The notes below the pieces were generated by a model that saw only the letters and a list, made by a program, of their open reading frames with translations, was not told the origin of the DNA and did not search any database. A program made the translations under genes and the position numbers. A DNA stretch of 10,176 nt from an uncultured Solirubrobacteraceae bacterium (GTDB lineage Bacteria; Actinomycetota; Thermoleophilia; Solirubrobacterales; Solirubrobacteraceae), in assembly GCA_902806215.1 (NCBI GenBank), contig CADCVT010000246.1:1-10176 (forward strand), written 5' to 3'. Position 1 is the first letter of the stretch, and every line of letters begins with the position of its first letter. This document shows, piece after piece, positions 1-6,570 of this stretch.

Positions 1-2040
1 GCTTCGCCCACGAGAGAGCCGCGAAGCGCCGTGGGCCGTCCGCCGGCTCCGCCCGCGCCGCTCGACGATCTCGCGAGCCGGCTCGGATCGCTGGCGCAGG
101 ACGTGGCGACGCTGCGGGCCGAGCGCGACGAGGCGCAGCGCGACGCAGCGGCGTTGCGGGGGTCGCTCGACGCCGCTGGTCGGGAGGTCGCGGCGCTCCA
201 GCAACGCGTGCGAGACGCCGAGGCGCACGGCGCGACGGTCGCCGATCTCCGCGCGCAGCTCGACGAGGCGCAGGCCGCGGCGGCGGCGGCGCGGGAGGAG
301 GTCGAGCGGCAGCGAGCGGCGGTCTCGGTCGCTCAGGAGGAGGCCGAGCGAGCGCGAACCGAGGGCCGGGCGGGCGCGGAGGCCGCGATCACGGAGGCCC
401 GAGCCGAAGCGGAGCAGGCCCAAGCCGAAGCGGAGCGCGCCCAGGCCGCGCTGGCCGAAGCGCGCGACGAGGCCGAGCGAGAGCGCGCCGCGGCCGTCTC
501 CGCTCAGGCCGACGCGGAGCGCGTCCGCATGCGCGCGGTCGCCGTGCGAGAGGAGGCAGAGAGAGAGCGTGCGGAAGCCGTCGCGGAGGTCGAGCGAGAG
601 CGCGACACGCTGCGAGCCGAGCTCGACGCCCTCCGCGAGACGCACGACGGGGTCGCCGCGGACCGAGACGCCGCACGAGCGGCACTCGACGTGGCCGTCG
701 AGGCACACGACGCCGAGCGCCGAGCGACCGACGCCGCGCTCGCGGAGCGAGACGCAGCGATCACGTCGGCCGCCGCGGCGGACGAGACCCTCGCGGCCCT
801 GCGAGCCGCGCGCGACGAAGCCCTCGGAGCCCGCGACCGGGCGGCCGAGGCGTTCGATGCGGCCGAGCACGAGCGCGAGGAGCTCGTCGAGACCCTCGGC
901 GCGACGCATCGCGAACGCGAGCAGGCCCTCGCCGCCCTCGAGGCCGGCCGGCGCGAGCAGGAGCAGACCCTGACGTCGCTCGAGGCTGCGCAGCGAGAGC
1001 GGGAGGAGACCGTCGCCGCTCTCGAGGCCGCGCAGCGCGAGCGAGACGAGACCGTCGCCGCCCTCGAAGCCGCGCAGCGAGACCGCGACGAGGCCAGCCA
1101 GGCACTCGAGGCCGTCCGCCGGGAGCGCGATGAAGCGGTTCCGGCTCTCGCCGATCTGCGGCTCGAGCACGCCGCGCAGCTCGCTGCCGCCGAGCGCGCG
1201 CGCGGCGAGGCGGTCGCCGCCGCCGAGGCCGCGACCCGCGAACGCGACGAAGCCGCCGCGATCGCCGAGGCCGCGAGGCAGGAGCACAGCCGGGCCGTCG
1301 CGATCGCCGAGGCGGCGGCGCGCGAGCGCGACGAGGCGGTCGCGGACGCCGAAGCCTTCGTACGCGAGCGGGACGACGCGGTCGCGAGGGCGGAGGCCGC
1401 GACGCACCAGCGCGATCAGGTCGCCGCGGCCGCTGACGCGTTCAGCCGGCAGCGCGACGAAGCGGGCGCCGAACGGGACGAGCTGGTCGCGGCGCTGGAA
1501 GCGGCGCAGCGCGAACGCGACGACGCGGTCGCCGCCCTCGCCGACACGCAGGACCACGTACGCGCGGCAGGCGACGAAGCGGTTGCCGCTCTGCGACGCC
1601 AAGTCGAGGAGGAGATCGCATCCGCCGATGCGGCACGCAACGAGCGCGACGCGGCGGTCTCCGAGACCGAGGCGCTCCGCGCTCGCCTCGAGACGATGAA
1701 GACCGCGACGCCCGAGGTTGCCGCCGCGGCCTGGTCCGGCTGGACGGCCTCCGACGCCGGCGACGGCGAGGCCGGCGAAGCCGCCCCTCCCGACGAGGCT
1801 GCCGTCGCTGCGCTCCGCGCCCTCCAGCACGAACGCGACCACGCGCTCGCTGCCGTCAAGGCCGCCCGGCGCGAGCGCGACCTCGCGCTCGTCGACCGCG
1901 ACGCCGCGATCGGTCGCCAGGGCAAGTACGCCCGCTCGGAGACGCCGTCCGACCGGCTCACGCTCTCGCGCGGGGCCGCGCTCGCCGTCCTGGCGATGGC
2001 GATCCTCCTCACGGCGATCCTCTCGATCCTGCTCCTCTGA
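1..2040 (+). CDS. Long Ala/Glu/Arg-rich coiled-coil-like protein with C-terminal membrane anchor; 5' end possibly outside the window
   Basis: I do not recognise a named family. The frame is open from base 1; the first possible start is GTG at 31 (669 residues from there), with no convincing Shine-Dalgarno, so translation may begin upstream. From GTG-31, residues 1-10 are Pro-rich, then about 11-555 are almost entirely Ala, Glu, Arg, Asp and Gln, as in long helices or coiled coils. Residues 289-386 are seven 14-residue units starting at L289, L303, L317, L331, L345, L359 and L373; residues 398-481 are six related units starting with A-E/D-A. A Gly/Ala/Pro/Asp-rich break follows at about 558-588, then a short helical stretch. 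Residues 648-669 (GAALAVLAMAIL onward) form one hydrophobic segment ending exactly at the C-terminus, with no N-terminal signal peptide. This predicts a tail-anchored protein with a cytoplasmic rod, perhaps a scaffold or envelope spacer; that role is inference. Filament-like and SMC-like proteins are alternatives, but no ATPase motif is visible. Confidence 0.8.
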   Translation, partial: ASPTREPRSAVGRPPAPPAPLDDLASRLGSLAQDVATLRAERDEAQRDAAALRGSLDAAGREVAALQQRVRDAEAHGATVADLRAQLDEAQAAAAAAREEVERQRAAVSVAQEEAERARTEGRAGAEAAITEARAEAEQAQAEAERAQAALAEARDEAERERAAAVSAQADAERVRMRAVAVREEAERERAEAVAEVERERDTLRAELDALRETHDGVAADRDAARAALDVAVEAHDAERRATDAALAERDAAITSAAAADETLAALRAARDEALGARDRAAEAFDAAEHEREELVETLGATHREREQALAALEAGRREQEQTLTSLEAAQREREETVAALEAAQRERDETVAALEAAQRDRDEASQALEAVRRERDEAVPALADLRLEHAAQLAAAERARGEAVAAAEAATRERDEAAAIAEAARQEHSRAVAIAEAAARERDEAVADAEAFVRERDDAVARAEAATHQRDQVAAAADAFSRQRDEAGAERDELVAALEAAQRERDDAVAALADTQDHVRAAGDEAVAALRRQVEEEIASADAARNERDAAVSETEALRARLETMKTATPEVAAAAWSGWTASDAGDGEAGEAAPPDEAAVAALRALQHERDHALAAVKAARRERDLALVDRDAAIGRQGKYARSETPSDRLTLSRGAALAVLAMAILLTAILSILLL
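895..1188 (+). repeat. Coding tandem repeat, 7 units of 42 bases (14 residues), Leu-first family
   Basis: Seven consecutive units of 14 residues encode the pattern L-E-A-x-x-R-E-R-(D/E)-E-x-x-x-A, beginning at L289, L303, L317, L331, L345, L359 and L373 of the coiled-coil gene. The central copies (L317, L331, L345) are nearly identical; the outer ones are diverged. The register stays exact over the run, which suggests expansion by slippage or unequal recombination in units of two heptads. Confidence 0.8.
1222..1473 (+). repeat. Coding tandem repeat, 6 units of 42 bases (14 residues), Ala-first family
   Basis: Six 14-residue units begin at A398, A412, A426, A440, A454 and A468, following A-(E/D)-A-x-x-(R/H)-(E/Q)-R-D-(E/D/Q)-x-x-x-x, with one more diverged copy (QEHSRA). 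They resemble the Leu-first units upstream but have Ala in the first position. They are separated from them by about 11 residues of non-matching helix, so the two blocks are out of register with each other. Confidence 0.75.
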
Positions 2041-2138
2041 CGATCGTCAGCACCGCGCGACGCTCGCCACGACGTGCGCATGGCTCGCGATGGGCGGGGG
2101 CAGCTTCTTCCACCGAGACCAGCGAGAAGGAGCCGCAC

Positions 2139-2477
2139 ATGGCCAAGAAGTCGACGTCCAAGAGCGACGAGCTCTTCGAGCTGCTGCGTGCGCGGGGTCT
2201 GCGCAAGCGGGCGGCCCGGGCGCTGAGCGACGCGGCGACCACGGCGCGCGGCGGATCGAACGCCAGCCAGGCGACCGCGAAGAAGCTCATCGGAGACCTG
2301 CGCGGTCTTGCCGACGAGATGGAGGACCGCGTCACCGGCCGGCAGGCCAAGCGCCAGGAAGCTGCGAAGAAGGCCGCGCGGACGCGGGCTCGCAACGCCA
2401 AGGCCCGAAGCGCCGCGGCGAAGAAGGGCGCCGCGACGCGCAAGCGCACGACCCGCCCGAAGACGACGAAGCGCTGA
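2139..2477 (+). CDS. Small basic protein with Lys/Arg/Ala-rich, histone-H1-like tail
   Basis: A 112-residue protein with two parts. Residues 1-66 look helical and mixed in charge (MAKKSTSKSDELFELLRARG at the start). Residues 67-112 contain 19 Lys/Arg in 46 positions, only one acidic residue, and repeated K-K-A-A and R-K-R-type patches. Such tails are known in bacterial H1-like proteins and in mycobacterial HupB, where they bind DNA; no HU fold is visible here. I infer a nucleic-acid-binding or nucleoid-associated protein, cytoplasmic, with no signal peptide or membrane segment. The ATG start is well supported by the Shine-Dalgarno AAGGAG at 2127-2132, six bases upstream. It lies 98 bases after the coiled-coil gene on the same strand, so co-transcription is possible but not shown. 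The exact family is unknown to me. Confidence 0.8.
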   Translation: MAKKSTSKSDELFELLRARGLRKRAARALSDAATTARGGSNASQATAKKLIGDLRGLADEMEDRVTGRQAKRQEAAKKAARTRARNAKARSAAAKKGAATRKRTTRPKTTKR

Positions 2478-2502
2478 CGCCGCACTGACTCCCGGTCGTG
2501 CA

Positions 2503-2525
2503 CGTCAGCGCCCGCGGCGGTGACG
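2503..2525 (+). terminator. GC-rich hairpin after the basic-protein gene, possible terminator
   Basis: Bases 2503-2512 (CGTCAGCGCC) can pair with 2516-2525 (GGCGGTGACG), giving ten pairs with one G-G mismatch around a 3-base loop. It starts 26 bases after the stop codon at 2475-2477. No run of T follows, so it is not a classical intrinsic terminator, though actinobacterial terminators often lack the U-tract. It could equally be chance pairing in GC-rich DNA. Confidence 0.25.
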
Positions 2526-2651
2526 ATCGGTCGTGTTGGTTCTCTGAATGCACGGGTTGTGACTCTCCAACCTGCGCGGTCCTAAGACGTTCGTCCGCAA
2601 AGTGGCACAACACGATTCTCATACGGGCCGTCGGGGGGACGAAGGGGGCTC
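2526..2651 (+). promoter_or_regulatory. Relatively AT-rich leader/promoter region of the PAS-GGDEF-HD-GYP gene
   Basis: This non-coding stretch is clearly lower in GC than its surroundings and is the only plausible place for the promoter of the signalling gene. It contains inverted repeats: CGTGTTG (2532-2538) with CAACACG (2608-2614), an overlapping pair GTTGTG (2556-2561) and CACAAC (2606-2611), and the short dyad GACG-TT-CGTC (2586-2595). TTGTGA at 2557-2562 is a passable -35 element, but no good -10 lies 16-18 bases downstream, so I do not place a promoter. A Shine-Dalgarno-like purine run (GAAGGGGG, 2641-2648) precedes the ATG. Confidence 0.4.
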
Positions 2652-5600
2652 ATGAAGGACGCAGCGTCGAAGACGACTGGACGATTCGCGCCGCGACCAG
2701 GGGCCGACGAGTCGCGCCTGCGCCTCGTCCTCGAGACGATGCAGGACGCGTTCGTCGAGATCGACGGCGACGGCACCATCACCGACTGGAACCGCGCCGC
2801 CGAGGTGCTCTTCGGCTGGACCCGCGACGAGGTCCTCGGCCGCGGTCTGCACGACACGATCGTCGCCGAGCAGCTGCGCGAGGCGCTCGGCGCCGCGGTC
2901 GACGACTTCACGTCGGGAGGCGAGGAGGCGATCACCGGCCGACGGCTCGAGCTGCCCGCCGTCGACCGCACCGGCCGCGAGTTCGCCGCCGAGCTCTCGA
3001 TCACCCCGATGCGCGTGGGCCGCGCCTGGCGCTTCGCCGCGTTCCTGCGCGACGCCAGCGACCGCGCTCCCGCGCGCCAGCCGCTCGACGTCGGCCACGT
3101 CACCGAGCGCGTCGCGCGGCTCGGCAGCTGGCACTGGGTCCCGCTGACCGGCGAGATGCGGTTCTCCGAGGGCCTGTGCCGGATCCTCGGCGAGGATCCC
3201 CGCGCGTACGACCCCGCGCAGGAGATGCGGCTCGAGCGCGTGCACCCCGACGACCGCGAGCGCGTCCGCCGCACGCTCGACGCCGCGTGTGTCGCGGGCG
3301 ACGAGCTCGAGACCGAGTTCCGTGTCCTGCGCTCCGACGGCGAGATCCGCAGCCTGCACGTCCGCGGCACGCTCCTGCGCGACGCCGAGGGCACCCACGT
3401 CCGCAGCATGGGCACCGCGCAGGACGTCACCGAGCGCGTCCGCGCCGAGGCCCGCAACCGGCGTCTCGCCGCGCTGGTGAAGTCGACCGACGACGCCGTC
3501 CTGTCCGCCGACCGCGAGGGGCGCATCACGAGCTGGAACGAAGCCGCCCAGCGCCTGTACGGCTACGGCGAGCACGAGGTCCTCGGGCGCCCGATGGCGA
3601 TGCTCGTCCCGCCGGCCAAGGCAGGGGAGGAGCAGCTCCTCCTGCGCCGGGTCCTGTCCGGGGAGCGCGTCGAGCGCGTCGAGACGCAGCACGTACGCAG
3701 CGACGGCCGGCCGGTCGACGTGTGGCTCACGCTCTCACCGGTCCTCGACGCGACCGGCCGCATGGCCGAGGCGTCGGCGATCGTCCGCGACATCACCGAG
3801 CAGAAGCGCGCCGAGCGCGAGCGCGAGCGCTACGTCGCCGAGCTCGAGGCGCTTGCCCGCCGCGACTCCCTGACCGGCCTGCTGACGCGCCGCGAGCTCC
3901 AGGGCCTGCTCGAGGCCGAGCTGCGCCGCGCGGAGCGCGCCGGCTCCGAGTGCTCGCTGCTCGTCGTCGACGTGGACGACCTCGCCGCCGTCAACGACCG
4001 CGACGGCCGCCAGGCCGGCGACGCCGTCCTGCGCGCGCTCGCCGACGTCGTGCGCCGCGCCGCGCCCGACCTCGCTCCGTGCCGCCTGACCGACGACGAC
4101 ATCGCGATCGTCCTGCCGGGCATGGGCGCCGGCGCCGCGATGGCGCTCGCGCAGAAGATCAAGCAGGCATGGCGCGCGACGCCGCGCGCGGCGGAGATCT
4201 CGTCCGGCGTGGCGACGTGGCCCCACGAGGCGTCGCAGAAGGAGGAGCTCGTCGAGCAGGCGTTCGCGGCGCTCGCGTTCGACAAGCCCGGCGAGGCCAA
4301 CGCCCGCAAGGCCGACGACGCGCTCGGCACGGCCGGCGACGGCGACGCGCTCGAGCAGGTGCTCGGCCTCCTGCGCCGCCACCTCGGCATGGAGCTCGTC
4401 TACCTGTCGGAGTTCTGCGGCGACGAGCAGATCATCCGACTCGTCGACGCCGGGCCCGGACACCCGGAGATCGTCGCCGGTGCGACGGTCCCGCTCCGCG
4501 ACGGCCCATGCCGCTTCATGGTCGACGGCGAGCTGCCCAACGTCGTCTGCGAGACCGCGGGCGACCCGGTCGCACGGACGCTGCCGATCATCGAGCAGTC
4601 GCACGTCGGCAGCTACGTCGGCGTCCCGGTGCGGCTGTCCGATGGCACGCTGTACGGGTCGCTGTGCGCGGCGTCGCGCGATCCGCGGCCCGACCTCGGC
4701 GCGCACGCCCTGCACTTCGCGCAGGTCTGCGCGCGGCTCGTCGGCGACATGGTCGAGCAGCGGGCGCTCGAGACCCACAACCGGCGGCTGCAGTCCGAGC
4801 TCACCGGCGTCCGCGCCCTGCTCGCCGCGCTCGACGCGCGCGACCACTACACCGGCGCGCACTCCGAGGCGGTCGTCGCTCTCGCGGCGGCGGTCGGCCG
4901 GCGGCTCGACCTCGCGCCCGCGGACCTCGCGGCGGTCGAGCAGGTCGCGCTGCTGCACGACATCGGCAAGATCGGCGTGCCCGACAGCATCCTGCAGAAG
5001 CCGGGGCCGCTCGACGACGGCGAGTGGAAGCTCATGCGCGAGCATCCGGCGATCGGCGCGCGGATCGTCAAGTCGATCACGTCGCTCGACCACCTCGCGC
5101 CCGCGATCCGCGCCGAGCACGAGCGCTGGGACGGCCGCGGCTACCCCGACGGCCTGCGCCGCGAGGACATTCCGCTCGCGAGCCGGATCATCCTCGCCTG
5201 CGACGCGCTGCACGCGATGACGAGCGACCGCCCGTACCGCGCCGCGATGCCGCTCGCCGACGCCGAGGCGGAGCTCCGCGCGAACGCCGGGATCCAGTTC
5301 GATCCGGACGTCGTCGAGGCGCTGCTCGCCGAGCTGCGGCCCGAGCAGGTCGACCCGCCGACCGAGGAGCCGATCACGCCGTCAGGCCGCCCGACCGTGC
5401 TGGTCGTCGAGGACAACGCGTCGTTCCGGCTCGCGCTCGAGGCCGGCCTGGAGAGCGAGGGCTTCGCGGTCAACGCGGTCGGCGACGCGGCCGAGGCGTA
5501 CCGCATCGTCCGTGACGTCGATCCCGACCTCGTCCTGCTCGACTGGATCCTCCCCGGCGGCGACGGCGGCGCGGCGGCCTGCCGCCGGATCCGGCAGATG

Positions 5601-5753
5601 TGCCCGGAGGCCGAGGTGGTCATCTTCACCGGCCTTGGCGACGTGCGCGACCAGCGCGCCGCGCGCGAGGCGGGCGCGAGCAAGTTCCTGCAGAAGGGGA
5701 TGCCGCTGCAGGCGCTCGTCGAGCACCTGCAGATCGTCCTCACCTCGCGCTGA
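2652..5753 (+). CDS. Multidomain cyclic di-GMP signalling protein: PAS-PAS-PAS-degenerate GGDEF-GAF-HD-GYP-REC
   Basis: A 1033-residue soluble protein without membrane segments. Approximate order: PAS 20-135 (ITDWNRAAEVLFGW), PAS_3-like 150-262 (GSWHW, HPDDR), PAS 270-388 (ITSWNEAAQRLYGY), GGDEF-like 400-550, GAF 560-705, HD-GYP 707-895, receiver 912-1030. The GGDEF-like part keeps DSLTGLLTRRE and a G-D pair, but its signature after R478-L479 is T480-D-D-D-I484, lacking both glycines, so cyclase activity is unlikely. HD-GYP retains H737, H769-D770, H798, H823, G830-Y-P and D851, with E822 where HHE usually has its first His, and H854 for the second Asp of DxxDA. The receiver has the acidic pair E920/D921, phosphoacceptor D964, T993 and K1015. 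I infer a sensor-driven c-di-GMP phosphodiesterase or effector, gated by PAS/GAF ligands and by phosphorylation of the C-terminal receiver. The ATG has a Shine-Dalgarno GAAGG six bases upstream. Its end overlaps the convergent hydratase gene by 14 bases. Confidence 0.93.
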   Translation: MKDAASKTTGRFAPRPGADESRLRLVLETMQDAFVEIDGDGTITDWNRAAEVLFGWTRDEVLGRGLHDTIVAEQLREALGAAVDDFTSGGEEAITGRRLELPAVDRTGREFAAELSITPMRVGRAWRFAAFLRDASDRAPARQPLDVGHVTERVARLGSWHWVPLTGEMRFSEGLCRILGEDPRAYDPAQEMRLERVHPDDRERVRRTLDAACVAGDELETEFRVLRSDGEIRSLHVRGTLLRDAEGTHVRSMGTAQDVTERVRAEARNRRLAALVKSTDDAVLSADREGRITSWNEAAQRLYGYGEHEVLGRPMAMLVPPAKAGEEQLLLRRVLSGERVERVETQHVRSDGRPVDVWLTLSPVLDATGRMAEASAIVRDITEQKRAERERERYVAELEALARRDSLTGLLTRRELQGLLEAELRRAERAGSECSLLVVDVDDLAAVNDRDGRQAGDAVLRALADVVRRAAPDLAPCRLTDDDIAIVLPGMGAGAAMALAQKIKQAWRATPRAAEISSGVATWPHEASQKEELVEQAFAALAFDKPGEANARKADDALGTAGDGDALEQVLGLLRRHLGMELVYLSEFCGDEQIIRLVDAGPGHPEIVAGATVPLRDGPCRFMVDGELPNVVCETAGDPVARTLPIIEQSHVGSYVGVPVRLSDGTLYGSLCAASRDPRPDLGAHALHFAQVCARLVGDMVEQRALETHNRRLQSELTGVRALLAALDARDHYTGAHSEAVVALAAAVGRRLDLAPADLAAVEQVALLHDIGKIGVPDSILQKPGPLDDGEWKLMREHPAIGARIVKSITSLDHLAPAIRAEHERWDGRGYPDGLRREDIPLASRIILACDALHAMTSDRPYRAAMPLADAEAELRANAGIQFDPDVVEALLAELRPEQVDPPTEEPITPSGRPTVLVVEDNASFRLALEAGLESEGFAVNAVGDAAEAYRIVRDVDPDLVLLDWILPGGDGGAAACRRIRQMCPEAEVVIFTGLGDVRDQRAAREAGASKFLQKGMPLQALVEHLQIVLTSR

Positions 5754-6570
5754 TCGCGCCCTCGAGGTGGATCGTGTCGCCGCTGCGCACGGCGAACCGA
5801 TCGCCGTCGCGGCCGAACCCGACGGTCGTGGGGAGGAGGATGGGGCGCTTGAACTCGACGTCGACGGCGTAGGCGTCCGGCAGCGAAGCCTCGAGCGCGG
5901 CGAGACAGCGCGCCTTCGTCCACATCCCGTGAGCGATCGCGCTCGGGAAGCCGAACAGACGGGCAGTCACGGAGTGGAGATGGATCGGGTTGCTGTCTCC
6001 CGAGACGCCCGCGTACCGACGGCCGAGATCGCCGGGGAGCTTCCAGGAGGCAGAGGCGCTCGGAGGAGCGCCACCACCACGAGGACGCTCTCCCTTACTG
6101 ACGCCGTCGTTCGAGGGACCGCGACGCAGCATCGTGCTCTCCTCCGTCCAGACGAGGTCGTCCCCGACACACACCGACGTCACGATCGAGAACGTCTTGC
6201 CCTTCGGGTGCGGCGTCGGCTGCGTCGCATGGACCGAGACGTCCAGCGCCTCCGAGGCGAGCAGCGGTCGCCGGACGTCGATCCGGTTCGCTACGTGGAC
6301 GAGCCCGACCGCCGGGAACGGGAACCTCCCGTCGGTCATCAGCTGCATGTGGAGCGGAAACGCGAGGACGTGCGGGTACGTGGCCGGCACCTCGTCGCGC
6401 AGGCGGAAGCCGCAGACGCGGTTGTAGTCGGCGAGGTGCGAGCGGTCGACCGAGACGCCGTCGAGCGTGCGGGACGCGACCGGGATCGCCCCGCCGCCGC
6501 CCGCGACGAACGGCAGGCGCCCCGCGCCCGGCACGAGCGCGGCGGCGGCCTTGGCGTACGTGCCCAGCAT
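5740..6570 (-). CDS. MaoC-like (R)-specific enoyl-CoA hydratase, double hot-dog, HtdX-like
   Basis: A 276-residue hot-dog protein resembling mycobacterial HtdX (about 280 residues), which hydrates trans-2-enoyl-CoA to (R)-3-hydroxyacyl-CoA. The C-terminal half carries the hydratase-2 signature YAGVSGDSNPIHLHS at about 186-200, with the expected catalytic pair D192 and H197, then A-x-x-x-G-F and AHGM. The N-terminal half (about 1-140) looks like the second hot-dog, which lacks the motif and usually shapes the acyl pocket. I chose ATG at 6570, not the ATG further upstream at 6648, because it overlaps the ketoreductase stop as TGATG, and the extra 26 residues are Arg-rich shadow of that gene. 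It is the last gene of the operon, and its 3' end runs 14 bases into the convergent signalling gene. Role in R-specific beta-oxidation or reductive elongation is inferred from neighbours. Confidence 0.9.
   Translation of the reverse strand: MLGTYAKAAAALVPGAGRLPFVAGGGGAIPVASRTLDGVSVDRSHLADYNRVCGFRLRDEVPATYPHVLAFPLHMQLMTDGRFPFPAVGLVHVANRIDVRRPLLASEALDVSVHATQPTPHPKGKTFSIVTSVCVGDDLVWTEESTMLRRGPSNDGVSKGERPRGGGAPPSASASWKLPGDLGRRYAGVSGDSNPIHLHSVTARLFGFPSAIAHGMWTKARCLAALEASLPDAYAVDVEFKRPILLPTTVGFGRDGDRFAVRSGDTIHLEGAISAR

Noticed and set aside
1416..2138. 240-residue - strand open frame opposite the coiled-coil gene
   Set aside because: Ser/Arg/Ala-rich shadow of the repeat-rich gene, with no ribosome site or motif.
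2575..2614. Possible c-di-GMP-I (GEMM) riboswitch: CCTAA and CGCAAAG near the start of a c-di-GMP gene
   Set aside because: The two GEMM-like words occur in the wrong order, and the required P1/P2/P3 stems cannot be drawn.
2603..2620. TGGCAC resembling a sigma-54 -24 element
   Set aside because: There is no GC at the required 10-base spacing, and sigma-54 is generally absent from actinobacteria.
3735..5213. 492-residue open frame on the - strand inside the signalling gene
   Set aside because: Low-complexity Arg/Asp/Val composition and no recognisable motif; antisense shadow of a well-supported gene.
2498..5515. 1005-residue open frame on the + strand, overlapping the signalling gene in another frame
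   Set aside because: Its protein is almost all Arg, Ala, Pro and Gly with no domain, and it covers a frame with full PAS/GGDEF/HD-GYP/REC motifs. It is a high-GC shadow.
5746..5758. CGCG-N5-CGCG dyad at the convergent gene ends as a bidirectional terminator
   Set aside because: Only four pairs, no T-tract on either side, and such dyads are expected by chance at this GC content.
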